A stretch of 44,080 nt of DNA from the NCBI RefSeq assembly GCF_040676675.1, contig NZ_JBFAPK010000056.1, positions 1 through 44,080 on the forward strand, read 5' to 3'. A model generated the notes under the pieces. It ran no database searches and was not told the origin of the DNA. It saw only the letters and a program-made list of their open reading frames with translations. The position numbers and the translations under genes are program-made. Below are positions 32,431 through 40,094 of this stretch, in pieces. Source of the DNA: JBFAPK01 sp040676675. Lineage in GTDB: Bacteria; Actinomycetota; Actinomycetes; Mycobacteriales; Micromonosporaceae. The first letter of the stretch is position 1; every line of letters begins with the position of its first letter.

Positions 32431-32579
32431 ATCAAGTTGACCGCCATGGCGACCTGATCGTACGGGGTCCCAGCAGCGGAATTGCTTCGCGACATCTCAC
32501 ACTTCTCTGTTGCTGTCCGTCGGCCTCTTGCGGACTGGGTGCGGACCGGTGACGAGGACGACGGTGGACAGGTCGGCCC

Positions 32580-32585
32580 TATGCT
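32580..32585 (+). promoter_or_regulatory. Leaderless -10 (TATGCT)
   Basis: TATGCT, then 6 nt, then the ATG at 32592, and no ribosome-binding site. This geometry fits a leaderless mRNA. No clear -35. Confidence 0.5.
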
Positions 32586-32591
32586 TTCCGC

Positions 32592-33170
32592 ATGGCAAGA
32601 GAGCATGGGTTCATCGACCTGGACCAGAGGAAGGGTGATCCTGCCGGATCGGACGAGAGTCCGGGTGAACGCATGCCGTCCAGACAACGTGTGGCGCTGT
32701 ACCTCGTCGGTACCTTCGCTCTCGGTGTGGCGCTTGGCGGTGTCGGTGTTGCCAAGTTCCAGGAACGCCGCGAACAACAGGCACAGCCGGCCACGGTCGC
32801 GGTTAACGCTATGGCCGGCCCAACCAGCGGGGGCACCGGACGCGACGGGAATGCCGAGGTAGACGCCCAGCTCACGGTGGTGAATGCTGGTTCCATACCG
32901 GTCATGGTTCGTCTCGTTGAAGCTCAAGAGACGGGCGTGATGGTACGCGACACCGGCCAGTCACTGTTGTTGATCCCGGGCAGCACAGACGGGATAGATG
33001 TCCGGCTGATGGTTGATTGCCGCATGGCCAGCCCGAGTCCTCTGCCGATGCGCTTCTCAGTGCAGACCCCCGACCAGCAAGCCGCCGAGCTCACCATGAC
33101 GGTTGAAGTAAGCGCTTGGCGCGAGCGCGCCGACGCACTCTGTAACGCCTCGTCTGCGACGACGGAGTGA
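32592..33170 (+). CDS. Membrane-anchored protein of the tRNA-bounded element
   Basis: 192 residues. A hydrophilic N-terminus of about 32 residues, one membrane helix (about 33-54: VALYLVGTFALGVALGGVGV), then an extracytoplasmic beta-rich domain (AEVDAQLTVVNAGSIPVMVRLVEAQ, LLLIPGSTDGIDVRLMVDC, AELTMTVEVSAW) resembling an Ig-like or fibronectin-like sandwich with two cysteines. Codon use is less G/C-biased than the neighbours, consistent with transfer. No toxin, nuclease or integrase motif. It may act at the cell surface, for example in exclusion or wall interaction; this is speculation. An ATG at 32673 is an alternative start. Confidence 0.7.
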   Translation: MAREHGFIDLDQRKGDPAGSDESPGERMPSRQRVALYLVGTFALGVALGGVGVAKFQERREQQAQPATVAVNAMAGPTSGGTGRDGNAEVDAQLTVVNAGSIPVMVRLVEAQETGVMVRDTGQSLLLIPGSTDGIDVRLMVDCRMASPSPLPMRFSVQTPDQQAAELTMTVEVSAWRERADALCNASSATTE

Positions 33171-33228
33171 CAGGCTGCATCCGGGAAGCGGATCACCTGG
33201 CCGGGGCACCTCTGAGGAGGACCGGGGT

Positions 33229-33245
33229 TCGGGGCCGAGCCCCGA
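33229..33245 (+). terminator. Short hairpin after the element gene
   Basis: TCGGGGC/GCCCCGA stem, 3-nt loop, 59 bp after the stop of the element's gene, followed by GGTCTTC. Probable terminator. Confidence 0.5.
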
Positions 33246-33357
33246 GGTCTTCAGGTACTGGTCGCCTCAAGCGTGGCCGGCCGATGCCGGTCGGAGATCG
33301 CCAGCAGGCCAGGGGCGGCCCGGCGGGGCCCGCTTGCGGGCCGCCTTCGGAAACGAC

Positions 33358-33384
33358 GAAGCCCAGGCCGATGACCTGGGCTTC
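33358..33384. terminator. Hairpin downstream of tRNA-Thr
   Basis: 10-bp perfect stem (33358-33367 with 33375-33384), 7-nt loop, 8 bp beyond the tRNA 3' end. On the minus strand it is followed by GTCGTTT. It should end the tRNA transcript and lies inside the element, so it came with the element or duplicates an original terminator. Confidence 0.75.
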
Positions 33385-33391
33385 TGTATCG

Positions 33392-33465
33392 AGCCGCCTG
33401 ACGGAATCGAACCGTCGACCTACGCATTACGAGTGCGTCGCTCTGACCGACTGAGCTAAGGCGGC
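33392..33465 (-). tRNA. tRNA-Thr (anticodon CGT)
   Basis: 74-nt cloverleaf on the minus strand. Acceptor GCCGCCT pairs with AGGCGGC; D-arm GCTC...GAGC; anticodon stem ACGCA/TGCGT with loop CTCGTAA (anticodon CGT, reading ACG); T-arm GACGG-TTCGATT-CCGTC. CCA is not encoded. Its 3' half is duplicated at 32388-32430. Confidence 0.95.
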
Positions 33466-33574
33466 AACAGCGACTAAGTGTACGGTACGCCGGAGCGCCC
33501 CGCGCCACGGGTTTCCCGGGACGCGGGGCGGCGCGACGGGCGGGGCTCGCCGGTCTCGGCGGGCCCCGCCGACC

Positions 33575-34069
33575 TCACTCCTTGACCTCGCGCAGCCCTC
33601 CGGTCGTGACGTCGTAGACGAAACCACGCACCGACTCCTTCCGGGGGATGAAGGGGTCCGCCTTGATCCGGGCGATCGACTGCCGGACATCCTCGTCGAG
33701 GTCGCTGAACGCCTCCGCCGCCCAGGTGGGCTTGATCCCCACCTCCGCCGCGATGGCCGCCTTGAACTCGTCGTCGGTGAAGGTCAGCATGCCGCAGTCG
33801 GTGTGGTGGATCAGGATGATCTCGGTCGTACCGAGCAGCCGCTGGCTGATCGCCAGGCTGCGCAGTTCGTCCGGGGTCACCACGCCACCGGCGTTGCGGA
33901 TGACGTGTGCGTCGCCCTCGGTCAGCCCGAGCAGGCCGTACGGGTTCAGTCGGGCGTCCATGCAGGCGAGGACCGCCACGCCGCGGGCCGGCGGCAGCGG
34001 CAGCTCCCCCTTGTCGAAGGTCGCCTGGTAGCGCTCGGCGTTGGCGAGCAGCTCATCGGTGACGGACAT
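33575..34069 (-). CDS. Beta-class carbonic anhydrase
   Basis: 164 residues. Zinc ligands and catalytic dyad: Cys36 with Asp38 and Arg40 (ACMDARLNP), His89 and Cys92 (HHTDCGM). RNAGGVVT at 58-65 is the conserved loop. Short, like the mycobacterial Rv1284-type enzymes. Interconverts CO2 and bicarbonate in the cytoplasm. The ATG follows GGAGGGATCCCG. A good promoter with an overlapping palindrome lies upstream. Confidence 0.93.
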   Translation of the reverse strand: MSVTDELLANAERYQATFDKGELPLPPARGVAVLACMDARLNPYGLLGLTEGDAHVIRNAGGVVTPDELRSLAISQRLLGTTEIILIHHTDCGMLTFTDDEFKAAIAAEVGIKPTWAAEAFSDLDEDVRQSIARIKADPFIPRKESVRGFVYDVTTGGLREVKE

Positions 34070-34109
34070 CGGGATCCCTCCAGCGGGTTCGGGAAATCGA
34101 GTCCCATCG

Positions 34110-34143
34110 ACATTAAGCCGGCTATTCCTACCTGGCAAGTAGG
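34110..34143 (-). promoter_or_regulatory. Carbonic anhydrase promoter with operator
   Basis: On the minus strand: TTGCCA (34138-34133), 17 bp, TAATGT (34115-34110). The inverted repeat CCTAC-N7-GTAGG (34127-34143) straddles the -35, so a repressor bound there would block the promoter. Confidence 0.6.
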
Positions 34144-34323
34144 TAAATCCACCTCGATACCCCGGCACCGACGGCGGGAGCCGCGGGTCGGCGGCAGCCG
34201 AGCCGGACGCCCGGCGAAGGCACGCCACCTGGGCGACGCGAGGGTCGGCGAAGGCACGCCACCCGGGCGGCGCGTCCGGCAGCAGACTGCGACCGCGGGC
34301 CCCCGCGACTAGGCTCCGGTCGC

Positions 34324-36123
34324 GTGACTGACGATCACCGATCCGAGCCACCCCGGCCACCGGACACCGAGCCACCCCGGCCGCCCGAGGCCGGGTCGCC
34401 GCCGACCGCGACGGTGGGGCCGCCCGAGGCCGAACCGCTGGCACCGCACCGGCCGAGCCGCTTCGACCCCCGCGACCTGGGCTTCACCCCCCGCGCGCCG
34501 GTTCCCTGGCTCGCCCCGCTGCTGCTGATCATCACGGGACTGCGTACCGTGCTGGCGCTGCTCTTCGGCGCGTACCTCGACAAGCGGGAGCTGCAGAACT
34601 CGCTGCGCGGCGACATCCACCGCGAGCCCGGCACCACCGACGGGCTCTGGCTCGACTACGTGGCCGACCTCGGGGACGGCTTCAACGCCACCTACTCGGT
34701 CGCCTACCTGCTCGCCCAGCCCGAGCTGACCGTCGACGGCGTCCGGCTGCCCCGCGGCGACCTACTCGTCATGGGCGGTGACCAGGTCTACCCGACGGCC
34801 AGCGGCGCGGCGTACGAGGACCGGTTCAAGGGGCCGTACCAGGCGGCGATGCCGCAGCCGGCGCCCGGCGAGGAGTCGCCCCGGTTGGTCGCCATCCCCG
34901 GCAACCACGACTGGTACGACGGACTCACCGCCTTCCTGCGCATCTTCGGCGCCACCCGCGACGACAACATCGGCGGCTGGCGTACCCCGCAGAGCCGGTC
35001 GTACTTCGCCGTCGAGCTGCCCGCGAACTGGTGGCTGTTCGCCCTCGACGGGCAGTCCGGCTCCTACCTGGACGATCCGCAGCTGGTCTACTTCCAGCAG
35101 GCGGCGGCCGAGCTCGGCCCGCACTCCCGGGTCATCCTGGCGGTACCCGAGCCGTCCTGGGTCAAGGCCGTCGACCGGCCCCAGGAGTACGCCACGGTCG
35201 ACTACTTCATCCGTACCGTGCTCGCCCCGACCGGCGCCCAGATCCGGCTGCTCATCTCCGGCGACCTGCACCACTACTCCCGGTACAGCGGCCCGGGCCG
35301 CGAGCTGGTCACCTGCGGTGGCGGCGGCGCCTACCTGTACGGCACGCACAAGCTTCCCGAGCACATCGACGTGCCGCCCCGCGACACCATGTCGCACCGG
35401 GTCAGCCGCAGCCAGCCGTACCGGCTCAGCGGGCGGTACCCGGACGCGGCCCGGTCCCGCCGCTACGCCTGGGGCGTCTTCGGCCGCCTGCCGATGCGCA
35501 ACCCGGGCTTCGCGACCCTGCTCGGTACCCTGCACACCCTGCTCATGCTGGCCATGGCCGGAGTGGCGGGCGACCGTACCGGCGCCACCGAGCTGCGGAT
35601 CTTCAGCCTGCCGCTGGTCGCCATGCTGCTCGTGACCGTGCTCGGCGCGGCCTTCTTCGCCAAGCCGCCCAGCGCCGGCGGCAAGCGGCACAGCCGGCAC
35701 TGGATCCTGGGCGTGACCCACGGGCTGGTCCACGTGGCGCTCGGCGCGGCCGGCACCTGGGTCTGGTTGAACCTGCCGTTCCAGCACTGGCCCTGGCCGC
35801 TGCCGGTGGTCGCCGCCGCGGTCGTCTACGGGCCGGTGGTCGGCTTCGTCGCCGCCGAGGTGGTGGCGGCGTACCTGCTGGTCGCCGGCAGCCTCGGGGT
35901 CAACCTCAACGAGCTGTTCGCCGCGCAGGGCATCGAGGACTCGAAGGCGTTCGTACGGATGCACATCGCCCCGGACGGCACCCTCACGGCGTACCCGATC
36001 GCGGTCGACCGGATCTGCCGGCGCTGGCGGCCGGACCCGGCCGGCGCACCGCACTCGCCCTGGCTCCAGCCCGAGGAGCCGCTGCCGGTACGCCTCGCCG
36101 AGGCTCCCTTCACGCTGCGCTGA
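34324..36123 (+). CDS. Membrane-linked metallophosphoesterase
   Basis: 599 residues. A Pro-rich N-terminus, a hydrophobic segment at about 60-82, then a calcineurin-like phosphoesterase domain with MGGDQVYPT, GNHDWYDG and SGDLHHYSR metal-binding motifs. After that come about four to five membrane helices (roughly 405-530) and a cytoplasmic end. Arrangement suggests hydrolysis of a phosphoester at the membrane; substrate unknown. The GTG at 34324 lies 8 bp after TAGGCT and lacks a ribosome-binding site, so it may be leaderless. Confidence 0.85.
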   Translation: MTDDHRSEPPRPPDTEPPRPPEAGSPPTATVGPPEAEPLAPHRPSRFDPRDLGFTPRAPVPWLAPLLLIITGLRTVLALLFGAYLDKRELQNSLRGDIHREPGTTDGLWLDYVADLGDGFNATYSVAYLLAQPELTVDGVRLPRGDLLVMGGDQVYPTASGAAYEDRFKGPYQAAMPQPAPGEESPRLVAIPGNHDWYDGLTAFLRIFGATRDDNIGGWRTPQSRSYFAVELPANWWLFALDGQSGSYLDDPQLVYFQQAAAELGPHSRVILAVPEPSWVKAVDRPQEYATVDYFIRTVLAPTGAQIRLLISGDLHHYSRYSGPGRELVTCGGGGAYLYGTHKLPEHIDVPPRDTMSHRVSRSQPYRLSGRYPDAARSRRYAWGVFGRLPMRNPGFATLLGTLHTLLMLAMAGVAGDRTGATELRIFSLPLVAMLLVTVLGAAFFAKPPSAGGKRHSRHWILGVTHGLVHVALGAAGTWVWLNLPFQHWPWPLPVVAAAVVYGPVVGFVAAEVVAAYLLVAGSLGVNLNELFAAQGIEDSKAFVRMHIAPDGTLTAYPIAVDRICRRWRPDPAGAPHSPWLQPEEPLPVRLAEAPFTLR

Positions 36124-36140
36124 CCGCACGGTGCCGCGCC

Positions 36141-36172
36141 CCGGTGGGGAACCCGCGCGGGTTCCCCACCGG
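36141..36172. terminator. Bidirectional terminator hairpin
   Basis: Perfect 14-bp stem (36141-36154 with 36159-36172), GCGC loop, between the convergent phosphoesterase and ricT genes. Confidence 0.8.
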
Positions 36173-36176
36173 CAGC

Positions 36177-37013
36177 TCAGTTCGCGTAGTGCTCGTCGTG
36201 CGCCTTGCGCGGGCCGCAGACCGACGCGCGGCTGCACGAGCAGCGCGAACCGTCGGCGTCCAACCGGACCACCACCGAGTCGCGCGGCACGCTGTGCCCG
36301 ACCACCCGCCCGTCCCCCTCCGGGGTGGAGACGCGGCTGCCCACGGCCGGCGCGCTCGCGTGGAAGTTCTGGTAGAGCGGGTGCTCGTACTTCAGGCAGC
36401 ACATCAGCCGGCCGCAGGCGCCCGAGATGCGCAGCGGGTTGAGCGGCAGGTCCTGGTCCTTGGCCATCCGGATGGTGACCGGCTCGAAGTCGGTCAGGAA
36501 GGTGGCGCAGCAGAGGTCGCGACCGCAGGAGCCGATGCCGCCCTGCACCCGGGCCGAGTCCCGGGCCGAGAGCTGGCGCAGCTCGACCCGGCAGTGCAGC
36601 GTGGCGCCGAGGTCGCGGACCAGGGAACGGAAGTCCACCCGGTGCGGCGCCGTGAAGTAGATGGTGGTGCGCCCGCCCGAGCCGCCGCCCTCCAGCACGT
36701 GGTCGACCGCGACCACCTTCATCGGCAGGCCGTGCTCGCGGATCAGGCGCTTCGCGGCCACCTTCGCCTCGGCCTTGCGCTTGCGCTGCGCCTCGTCGCG
36801 GTGCAGGTCGGCCTCGGTGGCCAGGCCGGCCAGGCGGGGGAAGCCGTCGGTTTCCTCGCTGACCCACTGCGCGGCCCAGACGCACTCGGCGACCTCCGTG
36901 CCGTCGTCGGTGGGCACCAGCACCCGGTCGCCGACCTGGGGCCGCAGGTCGCCGGGGTCCAGGTAGTAAAGACGCCCGTACCGGTTGAAACTGACCGCGC
37001 AGAGCATGCCCAT
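36177..37013 (-). CDS. ricT: PSP1-domain protein (RicT/YaaT-like)
   Basis: 278 residues. MGMLCAVSFNRYGRLYYLDPG begins the PSP1 family's usual start. Conserved cysteines: Cys163, Cys168-Cys169 (GSCGRDLCCATF) and Cys200, Cys205-Cys206 (GACGRLMCCLKYEH), which in RicT-type proteins help bind Fe-S clusters. Three further C-terminal cysteines, 258, 260 and 266, lie in a SRCSCSRASVCG segment. In Bacillus the RicAFT complex works with RNase Y; the role in actinomycetes is not settled. Start ATG 37013 (or 37007). Confidence 0.88.
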   Translation of the reverse strand: MGMLCAVSFNRYGRLYYLDPGDLRPQVGDRVLVPTDDGTEVAECVWAAQWVSEETDGFPRLAGLATEADLHRDEAQRKRKAEAKVAAKRLIREHGLPMKVVAVDHVLEGGGSGGRTTIYFTAPHRVDFRSLVRDLGATLHCRVELRQLSARDSARVQGGIGSCGRDLCCATFLTDFEPVTIRMAKDQDLPLNPLRISGACGRLMCCLKYEHPLYQNFHASAPAVGSRVSTPEGDGRVVGHSVPRDSVVVRLDADGSRCSCSRASVCGPRKAHDEHYAN

Positions 37014-37240
37014 GCACTCCACCCTACGACGGATTCGGGCGCTCGTACCGGCTCGGCCGGGGCGCCCCGGACGCGGGCGGCCGGCGGTACGACGGACGGA
37101 TGTTCGGCGGCACGGACCGGGAACGCCGAACGCTCGGCCCCGGCGGCCGTCCGGTTGTCCCGTTGCGCTTCGCCCGAGCGGTTGAATCATGGACAAAGCC
37201 AGCGACAAACGCCGATGGAGCGGGTCTAGTAGGGGGCATA

Positions 37241-37257
37241 CCTGCGGGGGGTGCAGG
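37241..37257 (-). ncRNA. C-loop hairpin upstream of ricT (weak 6C-like candidate)
   Basis: On the minus strand CCTGC-ACCCCCC-GCAGG: a 5-bp stem whose loop holds six C. Actinobacterial 6C RNA has two such hairpins, but only one is present here; the neighbouring hairpin loop has four C. It may be just part of the ricT leader. The rest of 37014-37411 shows only this, a large hairpin and no gene. Confidence 0.2.
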
Positions 37258-37264
37258 GGAAGCC

Positions 37265-37318
37265 ACGGCGCCGCCGCCGGAGCGGCTGAAGGGGTCAGCC
37301 GCTCCGGGTCGGCGCCGT
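37265..37318. terminator. Large two-tier hairpin after the WXG-like operon
   Basis: Inner perfect 11-bp stem (37279-37289 with 37295-37305, loop AGGGG) nested in an outer 9-bp stem ACGGCGCCG/CGGCGCCGT (37265-37273 with 37310-37318). It lies about 94 bp beyond the end of the operon on the minus strand and is its likely terminator. Confidence 0.65.
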
Positions 37319-37411
37319 GTGCTGTGTCCCCACCTCGTGTGCGGTCTCGGCCCCGCCCGCGCCTCCGACGGGTCCTCGACCCGCCGCGCACCGCAGGCGC
37401 CCGGCGCGGCC

Positions 37412-38077
37412 TCAGCCCTCGACGCGGGTGGTCAGGTCGAACCGGGCCGCGGTGCCGGCGGGCGGACGGAAGTCGACCTCACCGAGTCGCGGCGCCCACC
37501 GCGCGAGCAGCGCCTCCGCCCGGTCGTACGCCTCCGCCACCGTGGTCAGCACCCGCGCACCGATCTCGGCCGCGGCCGGCGCCGCCGACGCCGGCCCGTC
37601 CTCCGCCGCGCCGGGCAGCAGCGCCACGGCCTCCGCCGAGCCGAGGACCTCGGCGACGGTACGCGCCAGCGCGCCCCGGCTGGCCGTCACCCAGTCCCCG
37701 AGCGCCGCGGCGTACCCGGCGGTGGCCGACAGCCGCCCGGCCAGGCTCTCCGGGCCGGCGGTCAGGTACGCGGCGAGCGCGTCCCGCTGCGCCGCGTACG
37801 CCTCGGCGCCGGCGCCCTGCCACGACACCTCCCGGGCGAGGGCGGCGCGGGCGTCCTCGTACTCGGGAAGGCGGGTGCGTAGCGCGCCGCCCGCCTCGGC
37901 CAGCGGCGCCGGGTGGAGCGCGGCGACCGCGGCGACCGCCTCCCCGGGCAGCGCGCGGAGCCGGCGCAGCAGCGGCCAGATCCGGTGGTCGTCGGGCGCG
38001 CCGGCGGCGACGAGCGTGTCGTCGACCCGGCGCAGCAGGTCGGCCCCGGGCCCGGCGAGCCGGTCGAGGGGGTCCAT
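37412..38077 (-). CDS. WXG-like protein, 221 residues
   Basis: All-helical, Ala-rich, no signal peptide. Trp86-Gln-Gly88 (EVSWQGAGAEAYAAQRDALAAY) looks like the WxG turn of ESX/type VII substrates, and Tyr184-x3-Glu188 (AEAYDRAEAL) fits the YxxxD/E export signal in a following helix. The ATG overlaps the stop of the preceding 101-residue gene by one base (TGATG). Function unknown; probably a secreted partner of the gene before it. Confidence 0.65.
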   Translation of the reverse strand: MDPLDRLAGPGADLLRRVDDTLVAAGAPDDHRIWPLLRRLRALPGEAVAAVAALHPAPLAEAGGALRTRLPEYEDARAALAREVSWQGAGAEAYAAQRDALAAYLTAGPESLAGRLSATAGYAAALGDWVTASRGALARTVAEVLGSAEAVALLPGAAEDGPASAAPAAAEIGARVLTTVAEAYDRAEALLARWAPRLGEVDFRPPAGTAARFDLTTRVEG

Positions 38078-38382
38078 CACGCCTCCCCGGCGTGCCGGCG
38101 GCGGGCCGCCTCGTCGGTGTCGTCGTAGCCGGCGGCGACCACCCGCAGCGTGGTGGCGGCGTCGGCGAGCCGGGCGGCCGCCACGGCCGCCTCCCGGGAC
38201 CGGGCCGCGGTCGCGGAGATCCACTGCTCGTAGAGCGCCCGGCCCAGCTCGCCGGGCCAGCCGGGGGCATCGGCGCCGAAGGCCCTTGGCGCCGGCCCGG
38301 TCCGGGCCACCTCGTAGGTGGCGGCGGTCAGCGTGACGGCGGCCTCGTCGAGCCGACCGGCGAGATCGCGCAGAGTCTCCAT
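38077..38382 (-). CDS. WXG100-like ESX substrate
   Basis: 101 residues, two long helices (about 4-25 and 45-85) joined by a loop with Trp42-Pro-Gly44. C-terminal Tyr86-Asp-Asp-Thr-Asp90 matches the YxxxD/E type VII export signal. No Sec signal. Start ATG directly abuts the YbaB stop (TGAATG). No EccC, EccB or EccD component in the window. Confidence 0.7.
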   Translation of the reverse strand: METLRDLAGRLDEAAVTLTAATYEVARTGPAPRAFGADAPGWPGELGRALYEQWISATAARSREAAVAAARLADAATTLRVVAAGYDDTDEAARRRHAGEA

Positions 38383-38709
38383 TCACTCCTCCGCCAGCGG
38401 CCGGTACCCGCCGAAGGTCTCGACGTGCAGCTTCTCCCGGGCCCACCGCGCCGCGTCGGCGGCGGCGGTCACGGCCGCGTAGACGGAGCGGGAGAGCTCC
38501 ACGTTGGTCCGTCCGGTCAGCGCGCCGAGGATCCGTACGTCGGTGATGGTCCCGGCCGCCGTGACGGCCACCTCCACCAGCCCGTCGGGCGAGCGTACGG
38601 TCACCTCGACGGCGTCGACGGCCCGCTCGAACTCGGTCCGCAACCCCTCGATCCGGCGGTAGCGCTCGATCGCCTCCTCGACCCAGGACTCGTCGATCTC
38701 CCGCGCCAT
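38383..38709 (-). CDS. YbaB/EbfC-family protein
   Basis: 108 residues: an N-terminal helix (ESWVEEAIERYRRIEGLRTEFER), two beta strands (VEVTVRSPDGLVEVAVTAAGTITDVRI) and C-terminal helix (LSRSVYAAVTAAADAARWAREKL), the YbaB fold. Classical members bind DNA as dimers. In actinomycetes diverged copies sit with ESX-type substrates, as here, and may act as chaperones instead. The ATG follows GGGAGGAG by 8 bp. First gene of a three-gene operon. Confidence 0.8.
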   Translation of the reverse strand: MAREIDESWVEEAIERYRRIEGLRTEFERAVDAVEVTVRSPDGLVEVAVTAAGTITDVRILGALTGRTNVELSRSVYAAVTAAADAARWAREKLHVETFGGYRPLAEE

Positions 38710-38906
38710 GGGCAGGCTCCTCCCGGGGAAACCAGCTGACCGGACGTGCCGCCGACCGATGTGCGATTAACCAAAAGTGCGGCCATCGTTGCTTACGGCA
38801 TCGAACCGTACCGGTTTCCGGGCATCGAAGAAAACCCCTACGTACAAGGTCATTCCCGCCGCACGGCGCCGGATCGCCCCCGCTTCGGGTACGGATGCGG
38901 GTACGG

Positions 38907-40094
38907 TCAGCCGCGCCAGAGCGCGAGCATCATCGCCTCGACGGCGATCCGCGGCTTGACGTTCGTGTCGATCGCCGTACGGCAGTCGAGCACCGCCTCC
39001 AGCCGGCGCAGCGTCGCCTCGGGGCTCCACTTGCCGGCCGCCGCCGTGGCCTGCGCGGCGGTGTCCGTGTGCACCGGCGCCACCGGGGCGCCCAGCGACG
39101 CGGTCAGCACGTCCCGGTAGAAGCCGGCGAGGTCGACCAGCGCCCGGTCCAGCGCGTCCCGCTGCGCCCGGGTGGCCCGGGACTTCTGCCGCCGTTCGAG
39201 GTCCTTGATCTGCCCCGCGGCGCCCCGGATCGCGCCGGCCGCACCGCGCCCGGTGCCGCCGGCGCCCAGCGCGGTCTGCAACGCGGCCCGCTCGGCCGCG
39301 TCCGTCTCGACGACCGACGCCTCGGCCTCCGCCTCGGCCGCCTCGATCAGCGCGGAGGCCGCGTCGAAGCAGGCGCCGACGCCGGTCAGCCGCCGGGGCA
39401 CGGCCAGTACCGCCTCGCGGCGCTTGCGCGCCTCCGGGTCGCGGGCGAGCTGGCGGGCCCGGCTCACGTGCCCCTGGGCGGCAGCCGCGGCCCAGTTGGC
39501 CACCTCCGGCGCGATGCCGTCGCGCTCGACCAGCATCGCCGCCACCGCCTCGGCCGGCGCCTGCCGCAGCGGTACCAGCCGGCACCGGGACCGGATGGTC
39601 ACCGAGATGTCGTCGGGGTGGGTCGACGGGGTACAGAGCAGGAAGACCGTGCGCGGGGGCGGCTCCTCGATCGCCTTGAGCAGCGCGTTGCCGGCCGCCT
39701 CGGTGAGCCGGTCGGCGTCGGAGATGACCAGCACCTGCCAGCGTCCGCCGGACGGGGCGCTCGCGGCGCGCAGCACCAGCGCCCGCATCTCGTTGACGCT
39801 GATCGAGAGCCCTTCCGGCACGACGAACCGTACGTCGGCGTGGGTGCCGGCCAGGGTGGTGTGGCAGCCGGCGCACTCGCCGCAGCCGATGCCGCGTACG
39901 CACTGCAGCGCCGCCGCGAAGGCGCGGGCCGCGACCGACCGGCCGGAGCCGGGCGGGCCGGTGAAGATCCAGGCGTGGGTCATCCCGGTGCCGGCGGAGG
40001 CGCCCGCGAGCATGCCGTCGGCGGCGGCGGCCGCCCGCCGCAGCGTCTCGACCGCCTCGTCCTGGCCCACCAGCTCGGCGAAGACGTCACTCAT
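38907..40094 (-). CDS. holB: DNA polymerase III subunit delta'
   Basis: 395 residues, clamp-loader AAA+ subunit. P-loop-like GPPGSGRS at 46-53, with Arg where ATPases have Lys. Zinc module Cys65, Cys71, Cys74 and Cys77. ALLKAIEEPPPRTVFLLC and the SRC-like IRSRCRLV are conserved clamp-loader motifs. The modified P-loop suggests it does not hydrolyse ATP, as in E. coli delta'. The ATG overlaps the tmk stop by one base, so it is co-translated with thymidylate kinase. Confidence 0.92.
   Translation of the reverse strand: MSDVFAELVGQDEAVETLRRAAAAADGMLAGASAGTGMTHAWIFTGPPGSGRSVAARAFAAALQCVRGIGCGECAGCHTTLAGTHADVRFVVPEGLSISVNEMRALVLRAASAPSGGRWQVLVISDADRLTEAAGNALLKAIEEPPPRTVFLLCTPSTHPDDISVTIRSRCRLVPLRQAPAEAVAAMLVERDGIAPEVANWAAAAAQGHVSRARQLARDPEARKRREAVLAVPRRLTGVGACFDAASALIEAAEAEAEASVVETDAAERAALQTALGAGGTGRGAAGAIRGAAGQIKDLERRQKSRATRAQRDALDRALVDLAGFYRDVLTASLGAPVAPVHTDTAAQATAAAGKWSPEATLRRLEAVLDCRTAIDTNVKPRIAVEAMMLALWRG

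Larger units (their letters stand above)
32396..33433. mobile_element. tRNA-bounded mini-element, no integrase
   Basis: Direct repeats of 35 bp at 32396-32430 and 33399-33433 (1003-bp period) flank DNA visibly less GC-rich than its surroundings. The right copy belongs to the working tRNA gene and the element extends from its 3' side, as with tyrosine-integrase elements that enter at the anticodon loop and rebuild the tRNA. Only one CDS (32592-33170) is inside, so this is a remnant or an element mobilised in trans. Confidence 0.6.
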
